From NCBI RefSeq assembly GCF_003814555.1, contig NZ_RKQN01000001.1:702546-766545 (forward strand): a DNA stretch of 64,000 nucleotides, read 5' to 3'. The notes beneath the pieces were generated by a model. It ran no database searches. It had not been told where the DNA came from and worked only from the letters and a program-made list of their open reading frames with translations. Positions 8,849 to 16,318 of this stretch are shown piece after piece (within the stretch, counting starts at the first letter, position 1; every line of letters begins with the position of its first letter). Source of the DNA: Vulcaniibacterium tengchongense. Its GTDB lineage: Bacteria > Pseudomonadota > Gammaproteobacteria > Xanthomonadales > Xanthomonadaceae. A program made the translations under genes and the position numbers.

Positions 8849-9035
8849 CCGCCGCAGGCGGAAAACGCAGGCGCAAGGGCGGAGCCGCCGCGCGCTTCGC
8901 ACGGGCGCCGCGTCACCACGTCGGCTCGACACGGCCCGGCTACACTGGCCTCGGCCGCGCATGCGGCCCATTCCGAACGCCGGCGCGCCGCGCCGCTCGA
9001 CCGACGCCGCCGGCCTCCCGTTCCTGGAGGCGGCC

Positions 9036-9503
9036 ATGTCCATGTCCCGGCTCGAAGCGTTTCTCGACTCCCACCGGGTGGCGTACGACACCCTGACCCA
9101 TCCGCGCGCGTTCACCGCCGAGGCCACCGCGTTCAGCGCGCGCATCGATCGCCACGAGATGGCCAAGACGGTGATGGTCAGGCTCGACGGCCGCCTGGCG
9201 ATGGCGGTGCTGCCCGCGGACGAACGGCTGAGCCTGGCGCGCCTGCGCGAGGTCAGCGGCGCGAGCGAGGTCGGACTGGCGAGCGAGGCCGAGTTCCGCG
9301 ACCGCTTCCCCGAGTGCGAGGTCGGTGCGATGCCGCCGTTCGGCAACCTGTATGGCATGGAGGTGTACGCGGCCGACAGCCTCGCCGACGAGGATGGGCA
9401 GATCGCCTTCAATGCCGGGACCCATCGCGAGCTGCTGCTGATGGAGTGGAGCGATTTCGAGCGCCTCGTCCATCCGTACGTGGCGAGCCTGAGCCGGCAT
9501 TGA
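9036..9503 (+). CDS. YbaK/EbsC-type aminoacyl-tRNA deacylase
   Basis: This is a 155-aa protein of the YbaK/prolyl-tRNA editing superfamily, which hydrolyses mischarged aminoacyl-tRNAs in trans. It consists of a single editing domain with an AKTVMVRLDG strand and lysine (about residues 44-53), AVLPADERLSL, and PPFGNLYGMEVYAD-like segments near the substrate pocket. It begins after a clear Shine-Dalgarno CTGGAGG (9024-9030). A second ATG at 9042 is also possible. The amino acid specificity cannot be told from sequence. Confidence 0.82.
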   Translation: MSMSRLEAFLDSHRVAYDTLTHPRAFTAEATAFSARIDRHEMAKTVMVRLDGRLAMAVLPADERLSLARLREVSGASEVGLASEAEFRDRFPECEVGAMPPFGNLYGMEVYAADSLADEDGQIAFNAGTHRELLLMEWSDFERLVHPYVASLSRH

Positions 9504-9934
9504 GGCGCGCGGCGGCGCGCATGCGCGCCCGCCCCGCCGGGGCGGAGCGGGCGTCCACCGGCCCGGTTTCGCGGCGCCATCCGCCGACGCGGCGGCAGCC
9601 GCCCGACGCGCGGCCGCCGACATCCGTGCACCCTGCGACGCGACGCTTTCTTTCGCATTCGTGAACGCCGGCATGCGAAAGCGTGTCTCCGGCCTGAACG
9701 CGCCGCCAAAGCGTGCGCGGCGGCGCTGTTTTCGCGCGTTCATCCAACGCCCGTTTAACAAGCGCTGTGCGATTGATACCCGCACCTTCACTCCATGAAC
9801 CGATTGCACCTCGCGCCGCTGGCGCCGCTTCATTCCCAAAACGACGTTCACGGCCGCAGCGATCCCCCGGTCCTGCGCGTCCGCCGCGCGCATTCCCCCG
9901 TGCGCCGGTTTGGCTTCTTCCGAAGGAGATATCG
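9504..9934 (+). other. 431-bp intergenic region before the OmpA-type gene
   Basis: No gene is supported here. A GC-rich hairpin at 9527-9552 (GCCCGCCCCGCC pairing with GGCGGAGCGGGC) may end the upstream transcript, though no T-tract follows. A/T-richer sequence at 9750-9790 is the likeliest promoter zone for the OmpA-type gene, but I could not fix hexamers. Confidence 0.5.
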
Positions 9935-10543
9935 ATGCTTCTTTCCGTTCGCACCACCACCCTCGCTCTCGGCCTGGCCACGATCGCCCTCAGCGGCTGC
10001 AACCACTACGTCAAGCGCGAGGAGTTCGACGCCACCGTCGCCGACCTGCGCGCGACCGACCAGCGCCTGCAGTCCCAGCTCGACGCGCTGTCGCAGAAGC
10101 ATGACGCGCTGGTGACCCAGCTCGCCGGGCGGGTGCGGGTCGAGACCGGCGCGCACTTCGCCACCGACGACGCCACCCTCAGCGAGCAGGACAAGCCGCT
10201 GCTCGACGACTTCGCCCGCGTCATCCGCAGCAACCATTCCGATGCGCTGATCACCGTCGAAGGCTTCGCCGACCCGTCCGGCCCGGCGGGCTACAACAAG
10301 CGCCTGGGCCTGCGCCGCGCCGAGGCGGTGCGCGACTACCTTGTCGCCAGCGGCGGCCTGGCCCCGGGCCAGGTGCGCGCGGTCAGCTACGGCGAGGACA
10401 AGAACCGCCTGGTGCGCCCGGGTGCGGTCGGCGACGCCGGCCGCGACAACCGCCGCGTCGCGCTGGTGGTCGACTATGCCGGCGTATCCGCTCCGGCGGC
10501 CAATCCCGCCGTCGATCCGGCGGACGGCACCGCCAAGCTGTAA
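9935..10543 (+). CDS. OmpA-family peptidoglycan-binding lipoprotein
   Basis: This is a 202-aa outer-membrane lipoprotein with a signal peptide ending in the lipobox LSGC (C22), a short coiled-coil stretch (about residues 28-65) and a C-terminal OmpA/MotB domain (about residues 72-180). The domain carries the peptidoglycan-binding segment VEGFADPSGPAGYNKRLGLRRAEAV. The tail is Ala/Pro-rich. The start is set by a near-perfect Shine-Dalgarno AAGGAGAT (9923-9930) just before the ATG. It stands alone as a transcription unit and ends with a strong terminator. It probably links the outer membrane to peptidoglycan; it is not Pal, since no tol genes are nearby. Confidence 0.85.
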   Translation: MLLSVRTTTLALGLATIALSGCNHYVKREEFDATVADLRATDQRLQSQLDALSQKHDALVTQLAGRVRVETGAHFATDDATLSEQDKPLLDDFARVIRSNHSDALITVEGFADPSGPAGYNKRLGLRRAEAVRDYLVASGGLAPGQVRAVSYGEDKNRLVRPGAVGDAGRDNRRVALVVDYAGVSAPAANPAVDPADGTAKL

Positions 10544-10587
10544 CGCACTTGGACGCGCGTCCGCCTGCCGGGCGGGCGTCCAAACCG

Positions 10588-10621
10588 GCTCGAGGCGCCA
10601 CGGGGCGCCTCGAGCTTTTTT
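10588..10621 (+). terminator. Intrinsic terminator of the OmpA-type gene
   Basis: A 12-bp perfect stem (GCTCGAGGCGCC/GGCGCCTCGAGC) with a 4-base loop is followed by six T residues (10616-10621). It lies 45 bases after the stop codon and 25 bases before the end of the convergent rluB gene. Confidence 0.93.
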
Positions 10622-10645
10622 CTGCGCGGCCGTCGGCGGCCGCCG

Positions 10646-12115
10646 TCATCCGCCGCTGCGCTGGCCGCGGCCGCCGCCGGGCTGGCCGCCGGGACGCCCG
10701 CCGCCGCGCGAACCGCCGGGGCGCCCGCTCGGGCGGCCGCCGGGGCGGCCGTTCGGACGTGCGCCGCGCGGCTTGTCGCCGTACGGATTGAAGCCGCCCG
10801 GCGTGGCGTGGTCGGAGGGGAAGCTGGGCGCGCCGTACGGCCGCGCCGCGCGCTGGCCGCCCTTGCCCTGGCCCGGGCCGCGCGACGCCGCACCGGCGCC
10901 GGCGCCGCGGCCCTTGCCGTACGGCTTCTTGCCGCGCTGGTCCGGGTTGCGGTGGCCGCTCGGGCCGGTTTCCACGCCGTCGGGCACGTACCAGGTGCGG
11001 AACGCGGCCGGGTTGCCCTCCGGCAGCGGCTTCGGGCCCTTCTGCTTGCGCTGCTTGAACGGCTTCTGCGCCTGCTTGGCCGCGGCTTCGCCGCTGACGG
11101 TGAGGCCGCCGTGCGCCTTGCGGCCACGGCCGCGCTCGTCGCGCACGTGGTCGAAGCGGCGCAGTTCGCGGCCCTCGTCGGCGATGTTGTGGCCGTTGAC
11201 GTAGCCCTGGGCGCGGCCCCGGCCGGTCAGGTCGATGGTGGCCTTGGTCGCCTTGCGCTGGCCGATCACCGGCTGCAGCGTCAGCGCCGACGGCGCGCCG
11301 TCCTCGAGCCCGACCTCGCGGCGCAGCGCCTCGACCTTGTCGCTGGGCAGTTCCTGCGACTGGCCGCGCAGCAGCTCGCGCGGCAACGCCACGGCGCCGT
11401 AGCGGATGCGCTTGAGCCGGCTCACCTGGCAGCCCTGCGATTCCCACAGCCGGCGCACCTCGCGGTTGCGGCCTTCCTTGACCACCACGCGGAACCAGTC
11501 GTGCGAGTCGCTGCCGCCGATGCGCTCGATCTCGTCGAACTTGGCCGGGCCGTCCTCGAGCGCGACGCCGCGGGCGAGGCGGTCGACGAGGTTGTCCGGC
11601 ACCCGCTCCTGGCCTTCCGGCGGGCGCACGCGGCAGACGTACTCGCGTTCGATCTCGAACGAGGGATGCATCATCGCGTTGGCCAGCTCGCCGTCGGTGG
11701 TCAGCAGCAGCAGGCCGGTGGTGTTGATGTCGAGGCGGCCGACCGCGATCCAGCGCGCGCCCTTCAGCGCCGGCAGCGCCTCGAACACGGTCGGGCGGCC
11801 TTCCGGATCCTCGCGGGTGGTCACTTCGCCTTCGGGCTTGTTGTACATCAGCACGCGCGGCGGATCGGTCAGCGCGCTGGCGACGAACTGGCGGCCGTCG
11901 ATCTCGATCTTGTCGCCGCTGCGGACGCTCATGCCGACCTGGGCGGTCTCGCCGTTGACCTTGACCAGGCCGTCGGCGATGCGCTGTTCCAGCGCGCGCC
12001 GCGAACCGAGCCCGGCCTGGGCCAGGACCTTGTGCAGGCGCTCTTCCAGGCGCGGCGCTTCGGCCGCGGCGTCGTTGCGTTTGAGGGTGAGCTTGCGGCT
12101 CTTGGCTTCAGTCAT
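10646..12115 (-). CDS. rluB: 23S rRNA pseudouridine synthase RluB with long Gly/Arg-rich tail
   Basis: RluB isomerises uridine 2605 (E. coli numbering) of 23S rRNA. The 489-aa product has an N-terminal S4 RNA-binding domain (about residues 22-75: LEERLHKVLAQAGLGSRRALE) and an RsuA/RluB catalytic domain with D129 in GRLDINTTGLLL. An extra C-terminal region from about residue 310 onward ends in Gly/Pro/Arg repeats ([13 protein letters not shown]). E. coli RluB is about 290 aa, so the low-complexity tail adds about 180 residues and is probably disordered and RNA-binding. The start at 12115 lies eight bases inside the scpB reading frame. Confidence 0.93.
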   Translation of the reverse strand: MTEAKSRKLTLKRNDAAAEAPRLEERLHKVLAQAGLGSRRALEQRIADGLVKVNGETAQVGMSVRSGDKIEIDGRQFVASALTDPPRVLMYNKPEGEVTTREDPEGRPTVFEALPALKGARWIAVGRLDINTTGLLLLTTDGELANAMMHPSFEIEREYVCRVRPPEGQERVPDNLVDRLARGVALEDGPAKFDEIERIGGSDSHDWFRVVVKEGRNREVRRLWESQGCQVSRLKRIRYGAVALPRELLRGQSQELPSDKVEALRREVGLEDGAPSALTLQPVIGQRKATKATIDLTGRGRAQGYVNGHNIADEGRELRRFDHVRDERGRGRKAHGGLTVSGEAAAKQAQKPFKQRKQKGPKPLPEGNPAAFRTWYVPDGVETGPSGHRNPDQRGKKPYGKGRGAGAGAASRGPGQGKGGQRAARPYGAPSFPSDHATPGGFNPYGDKPRGARPNGRPGGRPSGRPGGSRGGGRPGGQPGGGRGQRSGG

Positions 12116-13010
12116 GTCTGTGTTGCTCCGACTCGGCCGTTGCGGCCGCGTCCATCTGTTCGGGAACGGTCGTCGTCTCGACGGCGGGGGTGTCTGCTTC
12201 GGGATCGTTCGCGTCCGCCGCGCGCTCGCCCGGCGCGGCTTCGGGGTCGCCATCGCTGGCGGATTCGGATGGCTCGGCCGGGAAGGCCTCGCCGGTGTCT
12301 TCGCTTTCGTTCTCGCCCGCGGCTTCGCCGGCCGCGGCCGCCGCGTCGGCCGCCCTGGCGCCCGGCGCGCGGCCGTCGTCCGCGGCCGCTTGCGCGCCGT
12401 CGTCGCCGGCGCCGGTGTCCTGGCCGGCGTCGATGCCGCCTGCGGCGATGCGCTCCTCCAGCGGCAGCTGCGGTTCCAGCTCGCCGATGTCCTTCAGCTC
12501 CGACAGCGGCGGCAGCTCGTCCAGGCGCTTGAGGCCGAAGTAGTCGAGGAAGGCCTTGGTGGTGCCGTACAGCGCGGGCTTGCCGGGCACGTCGCGGTGG
12601 CCGACCACGCGGATCCACTCGCGCTCCTCCAGCGCCTTGATGATGTTGCTGCTGACCGCGACGCCGCGGACCTGCTCGATCTCGCCGCGGGTGATCGGCT
12701 GGCGGTAGGCGATCAGCGCCAGGGTCTCGAGCGTGGCGCGGGTGTAGCGGGTCTGGCGCTCGGTCCACAGCCGCGCCACCCACGGGTGCACGTCGGCCTT
12801 GACCTGGAAGCGGAAGCCGGAGGCGACCTCGACCAGTTCGATGCCGCGCTCGGCGCAGCCTTCGCGCAGGGCCTCCAGCGCCTGCTCGACGCTGCCGGCC
12901 GGCGCCGGCTGCTCCTCGGGGAACAATGCGTGCAGTTGCGCCAGCGTCAGCGGCTGGTTGGCCGCGAGCAGGGCGGCTTCGACGATGCGGGTGATGAGTT
13001 GTTGATCCAT
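12108..13010 (-). CDS. scpB: Segregation and condensation protein ScpB
   Basis: ScpB is the winged-helix kleisin-associated subunit of the Smc-ScpAB condensin. The 300-aa product carries two winged-helix domains (about residues 1-180), with conserved TLETLALIAYRQPITRGEIEQVRG and YGTTKAFLDYFGL. A roughly 110-residue Ala/Glu/Asp-rich C-terminal extension (about 190-300) is not part of the usual fold. It sits between scpA and rluB; the smc gene is at 37 kb. Confidence 0.95.
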   Translation of the reverse strand: MDQQLITRIVEAALLAANQPLTLAQLHALFPEEQPAPAGSVEQALEALREGCAERGIELVEVASGFRFQVKADVHPWVARLWTERQTRYTRATLETLALIAYRQPITRGEIEQVRGVAVSSNIIKALEEREWIRVVGHRDVPGKPALYGTTKAFLDYFGLKRLDELPPLSELKDIGELEPQLPLEERIAAGGIDAGQDTGAGDDGAQAAADDGRAPGARAADAAAAAGEAAGENESEDTGEAFPAEPSESASDGDPEAAPGERAADANDPEADTPAVETTTVPEQMDAAATAESEQHRHD

Positions 13011-13124
13011 GCGGACTCTGGCTTTCTCGCTTGTTTCCCCACGATGCCGCGCGGCGCCACCGCGTGCCTTCCGGGTCGTGCTGTTCGCGCGGCGGCGTTC
13101 CCGTTCGCCGCCGGCGAGGGCGGG

Positions 13125-14036
13125 TCAGGCCTGCGCGTCGTCGTTCGCCGCCGGCGCGTCGAACTCGCTGGACAGTTCGATCTCGGACGGGTCCTTGGCC
13201 ACCGCCAGCGACTTCACGTAGATCGGCGCCAGCGGCGCTTCCTGGACGATCTCCACCAATTGCTCCTTGGCCAGGGTGAGCAGGCCGAGGAAGGTCACCA
13301 CCACGCCCAGCTTGCCCTCCTCGGCGGCGAACAGCGCCTCGAAGCGGTGGAAGGCGCCGTCCTTCATCCGCTCCAGCAGCTCGCCCATGCGCTGGCGCAC
13401 GCTCAGCGCGTCGCGCTTGATCGCGTGCTGGCTGAACAGTTCGGCGCGCTTGAGCACGTCGTGCAGCGCCAGCAGCATCTCCTTCAACTCCACCGGCGGC
13501 GGCAAGCGCACCGCGGCGCGGTCCGGCACGAAGGCCGCCACCGGCGCCGTGTCGCGCTCCAGCCGGGGCAGGGCGTCCAGGTCCTCGGCCGCCTTCTTGA
13601 ACCGCTCGTACTCCTGCAGGCGGCGGACCAGCTCGGCGCGCGGGTCCTCCTCCTCGCCTTCCGCGGCCGCCGGCCGCGGCAGCAGCATGCGCGACTTGAT
13701 CTCGGCCAGCATCGCGGCCATCACCAGGTACTCGGCCGCCAGCTCGAAGCGCATCTCGTGCATCGTCTGGATGTAGTCGATGTACTGGCGGGTGATCTCG
13801 GCGACCGGGATGTCGAGGATGTCCAGGTTCTGCCGGCGGATCAGGTACAACAGCAGGTCGAGCGGCCCCTCGAACGCCTCGAGGATCACTTCCAGCGCGT
13901 CGGGCGGGATGTACAGGTCCTGCGGGATCTGCAGCACCGGCTGGCCATGCACCACCGCCAGCGGCATTTCCTGCTGCTGCGGGTGCGCGGGGGCCGGGTT
14001 TTGCTCGCTCGCGTCGGCTGCGCGTTCTTCGGTCAT
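13125..14036 (-). CDS. scpA: Segregation and condensation protein ScpA
   Basis: ScpA is the kleisin that bridges the Smc heads. The 303-aa product shows the N-terminal kleisin block FEGPLDLLLYLIRRQNLDILDIPVAEIT (about residues 55-82), a middle region with LAAEYLVMAAMLAEIKSRMLLP, and the C-terminal winged helix VVVTFLGLLTLAKEQLVEIVQ. The chosen ATG (14036, MTEERAAD) precedes a short Ala/Gln/Pro-rich leader. Upstream extensions are arginine-rich and implausible. It is the first gene of scpA-scpB-rluB. Confidence 0.95.
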   Translation of the reverse strand: MTEERAADASEQNPAPAHPQQQEMPLAVVHGQPVLQIPQDLYIPPDALEVILEAFEGPLDLLLYLIRRQNLDILDIPVAEITRQYIDYIQTMHEMRFELAAEYLVMAAMLAEIKSRMLLPRPAAAEGEEEDPRAELVRRLQEYERFKKAAEDLDALPRLERDTAPVAAFVPDRAAVRLPPPVELKEMLLALHDVLKRAELFSQHAIKRDALSVRQRMGELLERMKDGAFHRFEALFAAEEGKLGVVVTFLGLLTLAKEQLVEIVQEAPLAPIYVKSLAVAKDPSEIELSSEFDAPAANDDAQA

Positions 14037-14424
14037 TCGGAGCCGGCCCCTCCGGGCCTCGGCACTGCTATCGCTACGGTGCTGGCGGCCTGCGGGGCCG
14101 CCATCGGATGCAACGGACTGCTTGGATCTCGGCGCGGCGTCCGAACGGCTACGACCGGCGCGCCACGCGCGGGTGGCGGCACAGGGCGGCAGGGCTGCGG
14201 GCGCGGGCCACGGCAAGCAGCGACGCACGTGATGTGCTGGCGTGGCGACGGAGTGGGGAGCCTGTCGCGACGGGCCGCTGCGTCCGGCCTTTGGGCTGTG
14301 CGGCTAGGGTACGGGCTTGTCCCGGCCCTGTCCAGCGGCGGCGCGGAGCCCGCTGGCTACAATTCATTCGCGCGGATGGCCCGCGAGCACTGCAAGACAA
14401 GAAAGAAGAGGAGCGGACGCAGCG
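14037..14424. other. 388-bp divergent intergenic region, scpA / yciI
   Basis: No gene is supported. The region must hold divergent promoters. On the plus strand TACAAT (14358-14363) is a good -10, with its -35 poorly conserved, 61 bases before the yciI ATG. The scpA-side promoter was not identified with confidence. Confidence 0.5.
14358..14363 (+). promoter_or_regulatory. Probable -10 element for yciI-bolA
   Basis: The hexamer TACAAT follows GGC. The start codon is 61 bases further on, behind the Shine-Dalgarno GAAGAGGAG. No good -35 lies at 16-18 bp spacing. Confidence 0.45.
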
Positions 14425-14724
14425 ATGTGGTATCTGATCGAAGGCTACGACGGCGCCGACGCGCTGCCCAAGCGCCAGCAGGCGCGGCCGCAGCACCTGG
14501 CGCGGCTGCAGGCATTGCGCGAGCAGGGGCGCCTGCTGCTGGCGGGGCCGTGCCCGGCGATCGACGCCGAGGACCCGGGCCCGGCCGGGTTCAGCGGCAG
14601 CCTGATCGTGGCCGAATTCGAATCGCTCGACGCGGCCCGCGCCTGGGCCGAGGCCGATCCGTACGTCGCCGCCGGCGTGTACTCGCGGGTCGAGGTGCGT
14701 CCGTTCCGCAAGGTGCTGCCATGA
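14425..14724 (+). CDS. yciI: YciI-like protein
   Basis: This is a 99-aa dimeric alpha/beta-barrel (ferredoxin-like) protein of the YCII family, with the typical [18 protein letters not shown] start, a conserved RPQHLARL helix (His-Leu as in YciI), GRLLLAGP and [21 protein letters not shown] at the end. The biochemical role of stand-alone YciI proteins is not settled. A strong Shine-Dalgarno (GAAGAGGAG, about 14405-14413) supports the start. Its stop overlaps the bolA start (ATGA), a conserved yciI-bolA arrangement. Confidence 0.88.
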   Translation: MWYLIEGYDGADALPKRQQARPQHLARLQALREQGRLLLAGPCPAIDAEDPGPAGFSGSLIVAEFESLDAARAWAEADPYVAAGVYSRVEVRPFRKVLP

Positions 14725-15023
14725 GCGGCGGCCCGCTGCCGCGCGAGCGCCGCGTTGCCGCGATCGAGGATGCGCTGCGACGCGCGCTGGCGCCGGCTTC
14801 GCTCGATGTCGTGGACGAAAGCCACCGCCATGCCGGCCACGCCGGCGCCGCCGACGGACGCGGCCACTTCCGGGTCGAGATCGTCAGCGCCGCGTTCGCC
14901 GGGCTGGCGCCGCTGGCGCGGCACCGCGCGGTGTATGCCGCCCTGGGCGGGCTGATGCAGACCGACATCCATGCGCTGGCGATCCGCGCGCGCACCCCGG
15001 AGGAAGCGGGCGAGGGCGCGTGA
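14721..15023 (+). CDS. bolA: BolA family protein
   Basis: This is a 100-aa BolA-fold protein; BolA partners with monothiol glutaredoxins in iron-sulfur metabolism and affects morphology under stress. Visible landmarks are [13 protein letters not shown] (about residues 30-42), [27 protein letters not shown] and the C-terminal [14 protein letters not shown]. The conserved cysteine-free histidine-rich loop is consistent with BolA rather than the IbaG branch. It is translationally coupled to yciI by a 4-base overlap. Confidence 0.9.
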   Translation: MSGGPLPRERRVAAIEDALRRALAPASLDVVDESHRHAGHAGAADGRGHFRVEIVSAAFAGLAPLARHRAVYAALGGLMQTDIHALAIRARTPEEAGEGA

Positions 15024-15175
15024 GTCGCCGGCGAGGCGGGTTTGCTGCGCCGCCGCATTCCTTTTCTGCCGCGTTGCAGCATGATTCGCGGAGCGCGAAC
15101 CAGCGCCCGCAGGGCTTTGCGCGCATCGCGAGCGCACGCTGCGATGCAAGATAACGTCGCCTTTACATCGGCGTT

Positions 15176-15189
15176 TGTAAACGATTACA
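15176..15189. promoter_or_regulatory. LacI-type operator in front of the regulator gene
   Basis: TGTAAACGATTACA is a near-perfect 14-bp palindrome. It lies between a plausible -35 (TTTACA, 15162-15167) and -10 (TTACAG, 15185-15190), where a bound repressor would block transcription. The GTG start is 34 bases downstream. Matching sites are at 16270 and 35566, which points to autoregulation. Confidence 0.75.
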
Positions 15190-15223
15190 GTGCGTTTCAC
15201 CTCGTCAAGGGGGCTCGCCCGGC

Positions 15224-16234
15224 GTGGCCAACGTAACCATCAAAGACGTCGCACGCATGGCCCAGGTTTCGGTGGCGACGGTGTCCCGCGCGCTGAACGG
15301 CCATGGCAACGTCGCCGCCCCGGTGCGCGCGCGCGTGCTCGCCGCCGCGCGCGAGTTGCGCTACACCCCGCACGCCGCCGCGCGCAGCCTGAGCAGCCGC
15401 CGCACCCAGACCATCGGCGTGGTGCTGCCCGACCTGTACGGCGAGTTCTTCTCCGAACTGATCCGCGGCATCGACCAGGTCGCGCGCGAGCACGGCCTGC
15501 ACCTGCTGGTGTCGAGCTACCACGGCGATCCGGACGAACAGAGCGCCGCGCTGGGCGCGATGCGCGGCCGGGTCGACGGGCTGCTGGCGATGGCGCCCTA
15601 CGTCGGCGGCAGCGAGGCGATGCGCGCCGACCTCGACGCCGCGTTGCCGCGCGTGCTGATCAACAGCCGGCCCGCCGCGGACGAGCCGGTGGTCGGCGTC
15701 GACAACTACGGCGGCGCCGTGGCCATGGTCGGGCATCTGGTCGGCCAGGGGCATCGCCGCATCGCCTTCCTCTCGGGGCCGGAAGACAACTTCGACGCGC
15801 ACGAACGCCTGCGCGGCTACCGCGATGCGATCGCGCGCCTGCTGCCGCAGTCGCAGCCGTGGGAGCTGCGGGGCGAATTCGACGAAGCCTCCGGGCATCG
15901 CGCCGGGCAGGCGCTGCTCGCCGCGGCGCCGCGTCCGGACGCGGTGTTCGCCGCCAACGACATGATGGCGCTGGGCTGCATGTTCGCCTTCGCCCAGGCC
16001 GGACTGCGCGTGCCGGCCGACATCGCCGTCGCCGGTTTCGACGACATTCCGTTGGCCGGTTACGTTCACCCGGGGCTGACCACGATCCGGGTCAACATCG
16101 CCGAACTCGGCGCGCGCGCCGCGCGCCTGCTCATCGCAAGGATCGCGGGCGAAGCGGCCGGGGGCTCCAGCCCGCTGGCCACGGAGCTCATCGTGCGCGC
16201 GTCCAGCGGCGCGCGCGGCGCATCGCCTTCCTGA
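15224..16234 (+). CDS. LacI-family transcriptional regulator of the sugar locus
   Basis: This is a 336-aa LacI/GalR repressor. The helix-turn-helix covers about residues 3-25 (VTIKDVARMAQVSVATVSRALNG), with a hinge helix AARSLSSRRT and a periplasmic-binding-protein-like effector domain (IGVVLPDLYGEFFSEL, VAGFDDIPLAGYVHPGLTTIR). It begins with GTG at 15224 after AAGGGGG. It is followed by the TonB receptor gene, and TGTAAACG palindromes precede both. The likely inducer is the imported glycoside or a product of its hydrolysis; the exact ligand cannot be read from sequence. Confidence 0.93.
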   Translation: MANVTIKDVARMAQVSVATVSRALNGHGNVAAPVRARVLAAARELRYTPHAAARSLSSRRTQTIGVVLPDLYGEFFSELIRGIDQVAREHGLHLLVSSYHGDPDEQSAALGAMRGRVDGLLAMAPYVGGSEAMRADLDAALPRVLINSRPAADEPVVGVDNYGGAVAMVGHLVGQGHRRIAFLSGPEDNFDAHERLRGYRDAIARLLPQSQPWELRGEFDEASGHRAGQALLAAAPRPDAVFAANDMMALGCMFAFAQAGLRVPADIAVAGFDDIPLAGYVHPGLTTIRVNIAELGARAARLLIARIAGEAAGGSSPLATELIVRASSGARGASPS

Positions 16235-16269
16235 AAACGCCCCTCGAGAGGGCCGCTCGTGTCGCTGCA

Positions 16270-16283
16270 TGTAAACGATTCCA
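16270..16283. promoter_or_regulatory. LacI-type operator before the TonB receptor gene
   Basis: TGTAAACGATTCCA matches the operator at 15176-15189 at 12 of 14 positions. It is 36 bases before the receptor ATG, directly upstream of the Shine-Dalgarno GGGAGAGAGG (16301-16310). Confidence 0.7.
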
Positions 16284-16318
16284 ACCATAACCGTGCTTTT
16301 GGGAGAGAGGACAGCACC

